DNA of 64,000 nt, from contig NC_081553.1 of the NCBI RefSeq assembly GCF_963082655.1, positions 186,194,752 through 186,258,751 of the forward strand. Reading direction: 5' to 3'. Under the pieces are notes generated by a model. It worked only from the letters and a program-made list of their open reading frames with translations, was not told the DNA's origin and did no database searches. Each line of letters begins with the position of its first letter. Position 1 is the stretch's first letter. Position numbers and translations under genes: made by a program. This DNA is from Stomoxys calcitrans. Its lineage: Eukaryota > Arthropoda > Insecta > Diptera > Muscidae. Below are positions 1-27,943 of this stretch, piece by piece.

Positions 1-480
1 ACTGCGTGACCTTTTTGGATAGTAAACTGACCATCAGGGCAATAACAACCCGGACGGTTAGGTTATGAACGGTCTTGGAGTGAAAGATGTTGAACTTCTC
101 TCTGAGGATGGCACGATACGCATCGTTTGCGTTCCGGGCCATAGCGAAGTAAGAAGGAATGAAAGGACACACGATTTGACGATTAAGGCCAGAGTACACT
201 TGGTGAATCCAAAGCCTTTCGGGTCAACGCAGTCTAAGTTAAGAGCGTGGGTGACGAAAGCGCATGTAACACTGTGGAACAGAAAAAGGTCAGTAGGATT
301 TTCGTCATCCTATGGGACGATCCGAGAGGTGAGAAGACGAGGCTAATACTAAAAGAAAGTTTAAAGGAGAACAGCATAACTTTCGGTATTATTTACGGAC
401 TAATAGGACTACGAGTTTACTGATGCAGTATAGGCGCGGCAAGTGATAGCACAAGGGATAGAACCGAAAAAGAAATTTGA
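1..480 (+). pseudogene. Non-LTR retrotransposon, RNase H and C-terminal fragment (family N1)
   Basis: The segment matches the RNase H tail seen again at 27540-27900 and 52880-53400: an opening ..SKLTIRAITT-like block, DGTIRIVCVPGHSEVRRNER and a downstream ..LVNPKPFGSTQSKLRAWV. Positions 340-450 parallel the C-terminal region before the 3' UTR of the copy at 53250-53370. The frame is broken several times and the 5' part is outside the window. Confidence 0.7.
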
Positions 481-1092
481 AAATCGGACCACATATGAAG
501 ATTTGGCAGACCGAACAGTTTTTAAAAATTCCGACTTTACCAAATTTAGGGGCCTGTCAAGAGACGCCTAGATCACCTAGGGCGTTAAAATTTTGCACAT
601 ATATGACAGCTATATCTGAATCTGAACCGATTTCTATGGAATTCACCAGTTAGGTCGAGAGTCATATAAAAATCTTTTCTGCCAAATTGCGAGAGAATCG
701 TTTAACAAATGAAAATTTTATTGCATTATTACTGCAAATCAAACGAACATATATATTGGAGCTATATCTAAATCTGAACCGAGTTCGAGCAAACTTCTCA
801 GATATTGTGGTAGTTGCCGATGAAGGCGTTGTACAAAGTTTTGGGAAGATTGGTCAATAAATGCGTTTGCAATGGCTCTAGGAGTGAAAATCGGGCGAAA
901 TACATATATGGCAGTTATATCTGAATCTGAACCGATTTCTGTGAAATTCGCCATTAAGGTCGAGAGTAAGAAAAAAAATCCTTCCTGCTAAATTTCGAGA
1001 GATTCGGTTAACAAATGAAAATTTTATTGAATTATTAGTGCAAATCGGACGAACATATATATGGGAGCTACGTCCAAATCTGAATCGATTTT
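480..1092 (-). repeat. HINE-like central repeat, family D (four 153-bp monomers, old)
   Basis: A diverged tandem array without recognisable ends. The core GCTATATCTGAATCTGAACC recurs near 609, 761, 914 and 1067, giving 152-153-bp spacing. On the minus strand it reads GGTTCAGATTCAGATATAGC, related to families A-C. It abuts the left end of an intact family A copy at 1093. Confidence 0.6.
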
Positions 1093-2722
1093 TATACCCT
1101 CCACCATAAGATGGGGGGTATACTAATTTCGTCATTCTGTTTGTAACTACTCGAAATATTCGTCTGAGACCCCATAAAGTATATATATTCTTGATCGTCG
1201 TGACATTTTATGTCGATCTAGCCATGTCCGTCCGTCTGTCCGTCCGTCCGTCTGTCTGTCGAAAGCACGCTAACTTCCGAAGGAGTAAAGCTAGCCGCTT
1301 GAAATTTTGCACAAATACTTCTTATTAGTGTAGGTCGGTTGGTATTGTAAATGGGCCATATCGGTCCATGTTTTGATATAGCTGCCATATAAACCGATCT
1401 TGGGTCTTGACTTCTTGAGCCTCTAGAGTGCGCAATTCTTATCCGATTCGAATGAAATTTTGTACGGCGTGTTTTTTTATGATATCCAACAACTGTGCCA
1501 AGTATGGTTCAAATCGGTCCATAACCTGATATAGCTGCCATATAAACCGATCTTGGGTCTTGACTTCTTGAGCCTCTAGAGGGCGCAATTTTTATCCGAT
1601 TGAAATGGAATTTCGCACGACGTGTTTCGTTATGATATCCAACAACTGTGCCAAGTATGGTTCAAATCGGTTCATAACCTGATATAGCTGCCATATAAAC
1701 CGATCTTGGGTCTTGACTTCTTGAGCCTCTAGAGTGCGCAATTATTATCCGATTGAAATGAAATTTTGCACGACGTGTTTTGTAATTATATTCAACAACT
1801 GTGCCAAGTATGGTTCAAATCGGTCCATAACCTGATATAGCTGTCATATAAACCGATCTTGGGTCTTGACTTCTTGAGCCTCTAGAGGGCGCAATTCTTA
1901 TCCGAATGGAATGGAATTTCGCACGGCGTGTTTTGTTATGATACCCAACAACTGTGCCAAGTATGGTTTAAATCGGTTCATAACCTGATATAGCTGCCAT
2001 ATAAACCGATCTTGGGTCTTGACTTCTTGAGCCTCTAGAGTGCGCAATTCTTATCCGATTGGAATGAATTTTTGGCACCAAATATTTCGTTATGATATCC
2101 AACAACTGTGCCAAGTATGGTTGAAATCGGTCCATAACCTGATATAGCTGTCATATAAACAGATCTGGGGATTTGACTTCTTGAGCTTCTAGAGGGCGCA
2201 ATTCCTATCCGATTTGGCTGAAATGACGTATTTTATTTTTACTTTCAACAACTGTGTCAAATAAGGTTCAAATCGGTTCATAACCTGATATAGCTGCCAT
2301 ATAAACCGATCTGGGATCTTGACTTCTTGAGCCCTAGAGGTCGCAATTATTATCCGATATGCCTGAAATTTTGTACGACGGATCCTCTCATGACATTAAA
2401 CATACGTGTTTATAATGGTCTGAATCGTTCTATAGCCCGATACAGATCCCATATAAATCGTTCTCTCTATTTTACTTCGTGAGCCCCAATGGACGCAATT
2501 CTTATACGAATTGGCTGAAATTTTACACAGGTCTCCAACATATAATTTAATTGTGGTCCGAACCGGACCATATCTTGATATCGTTTTAATAGCAGAGCAA
2601 CTCTTTTCTTATATCCTTTTTTGCCTAAGAAGAGATGCCGGGAAAAGAACTCGACAAATGCGATCCATGGTGGAGGGTATATAAGATTCGGCCCGGCCGA
2701 ACTTAGCACGCTTTTACTTGTT
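1093..2722 (+). mobile_element. HINE/DINE-like non-autonomous Helentron, family A copy 1
   Basis: Left end TATACCCTCCACCATAAGAT with subterminal repeat; a TATATA tract; core ..GATCGTCGTGACATTTTATG; (GTCC/GTCT)n at 1228-1260; then a tandem array of 153-bp monomers (CGATCTTGGGTCTTGACTTC at about 1395, 1548, 1701...). The right end has ATGGTGGAGGGTATA, the hairpin TTCGGCCCGGCCGAA and ACGCTTTTACTTGTT. No coding capacity. The architecture matches DINE-1/HINE elements as described for Drosophila; family assignment is inference. Confidence 0.8.
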
Positions 2723-3145
2723 TCCAATGTTAATAGGCTTCGTCTCTAGGCCGAAAACATGCCCGTATTAAATTTGAAGACGATAGGATGAAAATTGCGA
2801 CCTGTACACCAATTAACATGGACAGACGGACAGACAGACGGACGGACATAGCTAAATCGAATCAGAAAGTGAGTCAGAGTCGATCGGTATTCTTGTCTCT
2901 CTTCCTTTTGGGTGTTACAACCAAATGCACTAAGTTATAATACCCTGTACCACAGTAGTGGTGTAGGTTATACAAATGGAGTACCCTATTTTGTTCGGTT
3001 CAGCCTGTTTTGAGTCTTATTGAAACTAAAGACAGAAGATATGGTCAACATTTTTATTTTTATGGAATTTTTTTTTACTTTCTTTTATAAACAATTGTAT
3101 CAACATTTTATTTTTGTTCTAATTAAAAATTTTTCTAATAATTTT
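2722..3145. repeat. Duplicated spacer, copy 1
   Basis: A spacer of about 423 bp that recurs almost identically at 4785-5208. It includes a short GACGGACAGACAGACGGACG tract (2821-2850) and GTTATAATACCCTGTACCAC (2933-), suggesting a remnant of another GTCY-bearing element. Confidence 0.75.
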
Positions 3146-4784
3146 TATACCCTCCACCATAAGATGGGGGGTATACTAATTTCGTCATTCTGTTTGTAAC
3201 TACTCGAAATATTCGTCTGAGACCCCATAAAGTATATATATTCTTGATCGTCGTGACATTTTATGTCGATCTAGCCATGTCCGTCCGTCTGTCCGTCCGT
3301 CCGTCCGTCTGTCTGTCGAAAGCACGCTAACTTCCGAAGGAGTAAAGCTAGCCGCTTGAAATTTTGCACTAATACTTCTTATTAGTGTAGGTCGGTTGGT
3401 ATTGTAAATGGGCCATATCGGTCCATGTTTTGATATAGCTGCCATATAAACCGATCTTGGGTCTTGACTTCTTGAGCCTGTAGAGTGCGCAATTCTTATC
3501 CGATTGGAACGAAATTTTGCATGACGTGTTTTGCTATGATATCCAACAACTGTGCCAAGTATGGTTCAAATCGGTCCATAACCTGATATAGCTGCCATAT
3601 AAACCGATCTTGGGTCTTGACTTCTTGAGCCTCTAGCGTGCGCAATTCTTATCCGATCAGAATGAAATTTTGCACAACGTGTTTTGTTATGATATCCAAC
3701 AACTGTGCCAAGTATGGTTCAAATCGGTTCATAACCTGATATAGCTGCCATATAAACCGATCTTGGGTCTTGACTTCTTGATCCTCTAGAGTGCGCAATT
3801 CTTATCCGATTGGAATGAAATTTTGCACGACGTGTTTTCTTATTATATCCAACAACAGTGCCAAGTATGGTTCAAATCGGTCCATAACCTGATATAGCTA
3901 CCATATAAACCGATCTTGGGTCTTGACTTCTTGAGCCTCTAGAGTGCGCAATTCTTATCCGATTGGAATGGAATTTCGCACGACGTGTTTTGTTATGATA
4001 CCCAACAACTGTGCCAAGTATGGTTCAAATCGGTCCATAACCTGATATAGCTACCATATAAACCGATCTTGGGTCTTGACTTCTTGACCCTCTAGAGGGC
4101 ACAATTCTTATCCGATTTGAATGAATTTTTGCACGAAGTATTTCGTTATGATATCCAACAACTGTGCCAAGTATTGTTCAAATCGGTTCATAAACTGATA
4201 TAGCTGTCATATAAGCAGATCTGGGGATTTTATTTCTTGAGCTTCTAGAGGCCGCAATTCCTATCCGATTTGGCTGAAATTTTGCATGACGTATTTTATT
4301 TTTACTTTCAACAACTGGGTCAAATAAGGTTCAAATCGGTTCATAACCTGATATAGCTGCCATATAAACCGATCTGGGATCTTGACTTCTTGACCCCTAG
4401 AGGTCGCAATTATTATCCGATATGCCTGAAATTTTGTACGATGGATCCTCTCATGACCATCAACAAACGTGTTTATTATGGTCTGAATCGGTCTATAGCC
4501 CGATACAGATCCCATATAAATCGTTCTCTCTATTTTACTTCGTGAGCCCCAATGGGCGCAATTCTTAAACGAATTGGCTGAAATTTTACACAGGTCTCCA
4601 ACATATAATTTAATTGTGGTCCGAACCGGACCATATCTTGATATCGTTTTAATAGCAGAGCAACTCTTTTCTTATATCCTTTTTTGCCTAAGAAGAGATG
4701 CCGGGAAAAGAACTCGACAAATGCGATCCATGGTGGAGGGTATATAAGATTCGGCCCGGCCGAACTTAGCACGCTTTTACTTGT
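3146..4784 (+). mobile_element. HINE-like element, family A copy 2
   Basis: Complete copy with the same left end, GTCC/GTCT tract (3277-3318), 153-bp monomers, right subterminal repeat, hairpin and ACTTGTT end. Together with the preceding spacer it forms a unit of about 2063 bp repeated at 4785-7002. Confidence 0.82.
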
Positions 4785-5208
4785 TTCCAATGTTAATAGG
4801 CTTCGTCTCTAGGCCGAAAACATGCCCGTATTAAATTTGAAGACGATAGGATGAAAATTGCGACCTGTACACCAATTAACATGGACAGACGGACAGACAG
4901 ACGGACGGACATAGCTAAATCGAATCAGAAAGTGAGTCAGAGTCGATCGGTATTCTTGTCTCTCTTCCTTTTGGGTGTTACAACCAAATGCACTAAGTTA
5001 TAATACCCTGTACCACAGTAGTGGTGTAGGTTATACAAATGGAGTACCCTATTTTGTTCGGTTCAGCCTGTTTTGAGTCTTATTGAAACTAAAGACAGAA
5101 GATATGGTCAACATTTTTATTTTTATGGAATTTTTTTTTACTTTCTTTTATAAACAATTGTATCAACATTTTATTTTTGTTCTAATTAAAAATTTTTCTA
5201 ATAATTTT
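4785..5208. repeat. Duplicated spacer, copy 2
   Basis: Near-perfect copy of 2722-3145, offset 2063 bp, including the internal GACGGACAGACAGACGGACG tract. Confidence 0.75.
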
Positions 5209-7002
5209 TATACCCTCCACCATAAGATGGGGGGTATACTAATTTCGTCATTCTGTTTGTAACTACTCGAAATATTCGTCTGAGACCCCATAAAGTATAT
5301 ATATTCTTGATCGTCGTGACATTTTATGTCGATCTAGCCATGTCCGTCCGTCTGTCCGTCCGTCCGTCCGTCTGTCTGTCGAAAGCACGCTAACTTCCGA
5401 AGGAGTAAAGCTAGCCGCTTGAAATTTTGCACTAATACTTCTTATTAGTGTAGGTCGGTTGGTATTGTAAATGGGCCATATCGGTCCATGTTTTGATATA
5501 GCTGCCATATAAACCGATCTTGGGTCTTGACTTCTTGAGCCTGTAGAGTGCGCAATTCTTATCCGATTGGAACGAAATTTTGCATGACGTGTTTTGCTAT
5601 GATATCCAACAACTGTGCCAAGTATGGTTCAAATCGGTCCATAACCTGATATAGCTGCCATATAAACCGATCTTGGGTCTTGACTTCTTGAGCCTCTAGC
5701 GTGCGCAATTCTTATCCGATCAGAATGAAATTTTGCACAACGTGTTTTGTTATGATATCCAACAACTGTGCCAAGTATGGTTCAAATCGGTTCATAACCT
5801 GATATAGCTGCCATATAAACCGATCTTGGGTCTTGACTTCTTGAGCCTCTAGAGTGCGCAATTCTTATCCGATTGGAATGAAATTTTGCACGACGTGTTT
5901 TCTTATTATATCCAACAACAGTGCCAAGTATGGTTCAAATCGGTCCATAACCTGATATAGCTACCATATAAACCGATCTTGGGTCTTGACTTCTTGAGCC
6001 TCTAGAGTGCGCAATTCTTATCCGATTGGAATGGAATTTCGCACGACGTGTTTTCTTATTATATCCAACAACAGTGCCAAGTATGGTTCAAATCGGCCCA
6101 TAACCTGATATAGCTACCATATAAACCGATCTTGGGTCTTGACTTCTTGAGCCTCTAGAGTGCGCAATTCTTATCCGATTGGAATGGAATTTCGCACGAC
6201 GTGTTTTGTTATGATACCCAACAACTGTGCCAAGTATGGTTCAAATCGGTCCATAACCTGATATAGCTACCATATAAACCGATCTTGGGTCTTGACTTCT
6301 TGACCCTCTAGAGGGCACAATTCTTATCCGATTTGAATGAATTTTTGCACGAAGTATTTCGTTATGATATCCAACAACTGTGCCAAGTATTGTTCAAATC
6401 GGTTCATAAACTGATATAGCTGTCATATAAGCAGATCTGGGGATTTTATTTCTTGAGCTTCTAGAGGCCGCAATTCCTATCCGATTTGGCTGAAATTTTG
6501 CATGACGTATTTTATATTTACTTTCAACAACTGGGTCAAATAAGGTTCAAATCGGTTCATAACCTGATATAGATGCCATATAAACCGATCTGGGATCTTG
6601 ACTTCTTGACCCCTAGAGGTCGCAATTATTATCCGATATGCCTGAAATTTTGTACGATGGATCCTCTCATGACCATCAACAAACGTGTTTATTATGGTCT
6701 GAATCGGTCTATAGCCCGATACAGATCCCATATAAATCGTTCTCTCTATTTTACTTCGTGAGCCCCAATGGGCGCAATTCTTAAACGAATTGGCTGAAAT
6801 TTTACACAGGCCTCCAACATATAATTTAATTGTGGTCCGAACCGGACCATATCTTGATATCGTTTTAATAGCACAGTAACTCTTTTCTTATATCCTTTTT
6901 TGCCTAAGAAGAGATGCCGGGAAAAGAACTTGACAAATGCGATCCATGGTGGAGGGTATATAAGATTCGGCCCGGCCGAACTTAGCACGCTTTTACTTGT
7001 TT
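5209..7002 (+). mobile_element. HINE-like element, family A copy 3 (one extra monomer)
   Basis: Copy of 3146-4784 with one additional 153-bp monomer around 6047-6200, so downstream landmarks are offset by 2216 rather than 2063 bp. It lies in the Itpr intron after exon 12, antisense to the gene, its right end about 15 nt from the splice donor. Confidence 0.82.
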
Positions 7003-7022
7003 AATATTTTATTGTTACTTAC

Positions 7023-23440
<16,418 letters not shown>

Positions 23441-23678
23441 TTGGGTTGCCCAAAAAGTAATTGCGGATTTTTCATATAGTCGGCGTTGACAAATTTTTTC
23501 AACGGCTTGTGACTCTGTAATTGCATTCTTTCTTCTGTAAGTTATCAGCTGTTACTTTTAGCTTGCTTTAGAAAAAAAGTGTAAAAAAAGTATATTTGAT
23601 TAAAGTTCATTCTAAGTTTTATTAAAAATGCATTTACTTTCTTTTAAAAAATCCGCAATTACTTTTTAGGCAACCCAA
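23441..23678 (+). mobile_element. Mariner-derived MITE, copy 1 (238 bp)
   Basis: Flanked by TA. Ends TTGGGTTGCCCAAAAAGTAA and inverted TTACTTTTTAGGCAACCCAA. The interior consists of the terminal sequences of the mariner at 32848-34117 with the transposase deleted; the junction reads AAAAAAAGTATATTTGATTA, the same as in the copy at 45656. Confidence 0.92.
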
Positions 23679-23920
23679 TAAATGTCTGCATTAAATTGCA
23701 ATAATTAATGTACGGTACTTTCATATCCTTGCTATTTTTCTCTGAGTGTATTTTGCCTTAGCTGCTTGTTCTTCTTACCTAAGCACACTGCATATGATGT
23801 CTTTTTCTACAAGTGCCCATACATGTGATGAAGGGGTTTAAGCGCCCAAGTGGTTATTCTTAAACATGCGACGACAAACTTGGACTTAGTAAACGAAAGC
23901 CGCCAAACAGAAGCGCATAG

Positions 23921-24154
23921 GACGATGATAATGATGGTTTCGACGTCGAAGCCGATGGCAACAACAATTATGAGGTGGATAACGAAGAACGTTTTAATGG
24001 TGGTGGTCTGGTTGAGGAGGTGTTTCCTTTGCCCTACAGCTTGGAGCAAACTGTTGCACTGTGTTGTTTGGCCTTTTCTTTCTTATCGTCAATTTGTTGT
24101 TGTTGTTTGCTTTGGATTTCAACACATGGGAGGCATAACAATGTTGGTTCTTAG
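23921..24154 (+). CDS. Possible exon or gene remnant (weak)
   Basis: An open frame of 77 codons that starts just after a TAG, so it would need an AG acceptor at 23919-23920. It reads an acidic stretch (DDDNDGFDVEADGNNNYEVD), then FNGGGLVEEVFPLPYSLEQT and a hydrophobic segment VALCCLAFSFLSSICCCCLL, like a membrane anchor. No polypyrimidine tract precedes it and I do not recognise the protein. It may be chance. Confidence 0.2.
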   Translation, partial: DDDNDGFDVEADGNNNYEVDNEERFNGGGLVEEVFPLPYSLEQTVALCCLAFSFLSSICCCCLLWISTHGRHNNVGS

Positions 24155-24747
24155 TTCCTCAGGTTCTCCTTTGTGTTGGCCTTTACTAACTCTTGGCCCG
24201 CCGTTGGTGGTTGTTTGGGGTGGTGGTTATGGTCTTTTTTTAGTGTGTCTTTTAGCTCTGTAACGATAAAAATGGAAACAAAGGGGGTAAATTATTCACC
24301 ATTCTTTTTTTTAGCTTGCTGTTGATGTTTAAAAGAACATTCCTTCCTTGAGCAGTGTGTCGTGGGTGAGTGTATAGTAGTCATTTTGTTGTCACAGGTG
24401 TAGGTTACATTAGGCACTGGGTATGTAAGAACATTGTTTTGTAAAGAAGAACATGAAGGCAAACGAGGTGTAGAGGCTAGCAAGACCATATGAAGATGAT
24501 ATGACCACACAAATCTATTTTTTGGAGTGATTTTACTATCAGCCTAACAAAACTTGCCTTGCCCGGTGTGCTTTCGCTACACCCTTAAGTGTTTGCGGCC
24601 CCCGTATTGCTATCATCCAACTTTGAAAGCCATTCACTGACAAAAAGTTGGCCCAAAATTTAAGATTTTTCCTTATTCGAAGGATTTTAGCAATTATAAC
24701 GACCCAAACAACCAAAACTTTTAAATAAAGATGATTTAATTAGTTTT
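24155..24747. other. Unassigned region
   Basis: About 590 bp between the weak ORF and an old HINE. No gene or repeat family was recognised. Confidence 0.4.
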
Positions 24748-26225
24748 ATTATACCCTCCTCCATAGGATGGGGGTATACTTACTTCGCTATTCCGTTTGT
24801 AACACCTCGAAATATTGATCTAAGACCCCATAAAGTATATATATACTCAACCGTCTTGACGTTTTAAGTCGATCTAGACATGTCCGTCCGTCCGTCTGTC
24901 TGTCTGTCTATCTGTGGAAGCACGCAAGTTTTCGAAGGAGTAAAGCCAGGCGCTTGAAATTTGTTCCTGTTTGTGTAGGTCGGAGGCCAACGTGGCTCAG
25001 AGGATAGCATGTCTGCCTATGGCGCTAAACGCCTGGGTTTAAATCCTGGCATGAATACCAGAACAAATTTCAGCGGTGGTTATCCTCTTACTAATGCTGG
25101 CTACATTTGTAAGACATCCTACCATGTTAAAACTTCTTACCAAGTGGTGTCGCTATGCGGCGCGCCGTTCAGACTCGGCATAAAAAAGTAAGCCCCTTAT
25201 CATTGAGCTTATACTTAATCGGACTGAACTAATTGATATGAGAGAAGTATCCCCTGTTCCTTAATGGAATATTCATGGGAAATTTAGTAGTAGTGTAGGT
25301 CGGTTGGGATTTTAAATGAGCCCTATATCCGATCTACAAATTTTACTTTTTGAGCCTCTATAGGGCCCAATTCTTATCCGAGTCTGTTGAAATTTTGTAC
25401 AATGACTTCTCCAATGACCTCCAACTTACGTGCCAAGTATGGTTCAAATCGGCCACAAAACCTGATACAGCTCCCATAAAAACCGACCTCCCGATTTGAC
25501 TTCTTATGGCTCTAGAGGGCGCAATTCTTAATGGATTTGGCTAAAATTTTGTACTACGACGTCTTCTTTGGATGTACCAAGTATTAAAGGACGTACCAAG
25601 TATGGCCCAAATCGGATTAAAACCTGATGTAGCTCCCATATAAGCCGATATCCAGATTTTATTTCTTGAGCCTCTAGAGGGCGCAATTCTTATCCGATTT
25701 TGCTGAACTTTTGGACAATGAATTCCCCAAATGACTTTCAACTTACGTGCCAAGTATGACCCGAATCGGCCCAAAACCTGATATATCGTCATAAAAACCG
25801 ACCTCCCGATTTATTATCGGATTTGGCTAAAATTTAGTACTACGACGTCTTCTATGAAATTTAATGGTCGTACAAAGTATGCTTTGAATAGGTCTAAAAT
25901 CTGATATAGCTCCCATATAAAAAGATCTTCCGATTTGACTTCTTGAGCCTCTAGAGGGCGTAATTCTTATCCGATTTTGCTGAAATTTTGCACAATGACT
26001 TCTCCAATGACGTCAAACAAACTTTCCACCAGATTTTACTCCTTGAGCCTCTATAGCGCGTAATTATTATCCGATTAATGTGAAATTTTGAATTCTCTCT
26101 ATATTCTCTAATATACGTGCCAAATATGGTCTAAATCGGTCCATAACCTGATATAGTTACCATGCAAACCGATCTCCACATTTTACTTCTTAAGCCCCTC
26201 TAAGACGATATTCTGTTCTGATTTG
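24748..26225 (+). mobile_element. HINE-like element, old diverged A/C type, split by a SINE
   Basis: Left end TATACCCTCCTCCATAGGAT, GTCC/GTCT tract at 24883-24910, then diverged monomers carrying GATATAGCTCCCATAT-type cores. Interrupted at 24984-25292 by a SINE. The right hairpin end is missing; it is cut by a retrotransposon at about 26225. Confidence 0.7.
24984..25292 (+). mobile_element. tRNA-derived SINE, copy 2
   Basis: Begins AGGCCAACGTGGCTCAGAGG with B-box-like GGTTTAAATCC, followed by the shared body. Flanked by an 11-bp duplication GTGTAGGTCGG (24973-24983 and 25293-25303), showing insertion into the HINE. Confidence 0.88.
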
Positions 26226-27943
26226 GGATCTACTATAGTCTTTACAATGATAAATAGTAGGACAACCAGCGAACTGCTCAAATACAAACAGCATGCCTAT
26301 ATCAATTGAAGATCGGTGGAGACTGCCCTGCACGAGGTTGTGCATAAAATAGAAGAATCTTTCGTTGGCAAGGCGTACTCATTGGAGGTTTGCATTGACA
26401 TCGGGGGTGCGTTTAACAATGTGCGGACCGACACATTGATCCAATCCTTAGACCAGTACCGGGTGGACCGGATCCTTAGAGACTGGATAAATTTGCTGGT
26501 CCAATGACATATATATATAAGGGGAAAAGTGGCACAGGGCACACCACAGGGGAGCATTTTATTGCTACTCCTTTGGGTGACCACCATAAATAACCAATTA
26601 CGAATGCTGACTGAGGAGGGATTTGAACCCATCTGCTTTGCAGACAATATTATAATACTTTTTAAAGGTAAGGATCGGAACCAGCTAAGCAGAAAGGCTG
26701 AAAGGGTCTTGCATATGGCATATGACTGGGCTAAACCTAGGGGTTTCAATGTTAACCCAGAGAAGACTGCAATGTGCCTGTTCACGAGAAAGACGAAGGA
26801 GGGCCAATTTGACACACCACGTCTCCACTATAAAACGATTTCGATATCTGACAAATTCAAATACTTAGGATTGATCTTGGGAAGGAAACTTAATTGGAAG
26901 TGTCATATTCAGAAGCGTACTGAGAAGGCTCACAGATGTTGGGCACTGTAGACAGGCCGTAGGCTCGAAATGGAGCCTAAATCCGAGGATAGTCCAATGG
27001 CTCTACAGGAGCGTGATTAGACCAATACTTGCTTACGTCTCAGTAGTTTGGTGGACTGCTATTAAGAAAAGGACCATACAACATGTTCAAAGAACATGTT
27101 GGTGGAGCGATGAGGACCACGCCCACTAGGGCACTGGAGACTATACTAGATATCCAACTCATAGACATACAGCTTTAGTGTCAGGCGATGGAAGAAAGTA
27201 TTGAGTATGGGAGCAGCTCATACCATCGTGGTATAATTGAGGCGACGAAAGGAAACCTGGAAGGAAGGAAAGAGGTTTTTGTTCGAAAACCTGAGACGAC
27301 ACTTGAAGTCGAGTGTGAGGCACTGCTGCCAGCGGCAAAGTCTTGGACTGACGGAACCATAGTATTGCCATCTGGAAGATCATGTTACTCGGATGGATAG
27401 AAGCTAGAGGACAGAGTGGGCCTGGGGGTCTACATTGAAAACCTAAGGGCTGAGATCTGTTTTAGACTTCCTGACCATAATACGGTCCTGCAGACGGAGA
27501 TCCGGGCGATCACGGAATGTGTAAGGTGATGTGGTGTTAACGCAAAGACATAAAGTGTGAACATCTTTACGGACAGTAAAATTGCCATAAGGACAATAAC
27601 AATCAGGACGGTAAGGTCATGAACAGTCTTGGAGTGTAAGAAGGAGATTGATGCCTTCTCTGGGGATGATACAATGCGCATCGTTTGGGTGCCGGCCCAT
27701 AACGGAGTAAGGGGAAATGAAAGGGCAGACGATTTGGCAGTGAAGGCCAGAGAGCTGTCGATGTAGTCGAGCCTTTCGGGTCGATGCAGTCCCAGTTAGG
27801 GGCGTGGGCGAAGAATTCGCATTTAACCCTGTGGAATAGCGTAACGGTAGTTGGGACGGCGAAAATCCTATGGGGAGGCCCAGATCGTGATCGTGTTGTG
27901 AATAATATGGAATTCGTAATATAGATTTTTCTTTCGAGGTTGC
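26226..27943 (+). pseudogene. Non-LTR retrotransposon fragment, RT C-terminal half to 3' end (family N1)
   Basis: RT pieces: ETALHEVVHKIEESFVGKAY, CIDIGGAFNNVRTDTLIQSL (A block), AQGTPQGSI (B block), FEPICFADNIIILF where the catalytic FADD/YADD has become FADN, and KFKYLGLILGRKLNWKCHIQ. RNase H follows from 27340 (SCYSDG, then TDSKIAIRTI and MRIVWVPAHNGVRGNERADD). Stops at 27400 and 27530 among others. The 3' tail TTTCGAGGTTGCTTTTTATA runs into a HINE. Confidence 0.78.

Noticed and set aside
24984..25060. Functional tRNA gene
   Set aside because: A and B boxes are present but no proper acceptor stem or anticodon arm can be formed, and the sequence continues into a shared SINE body with target duplications.
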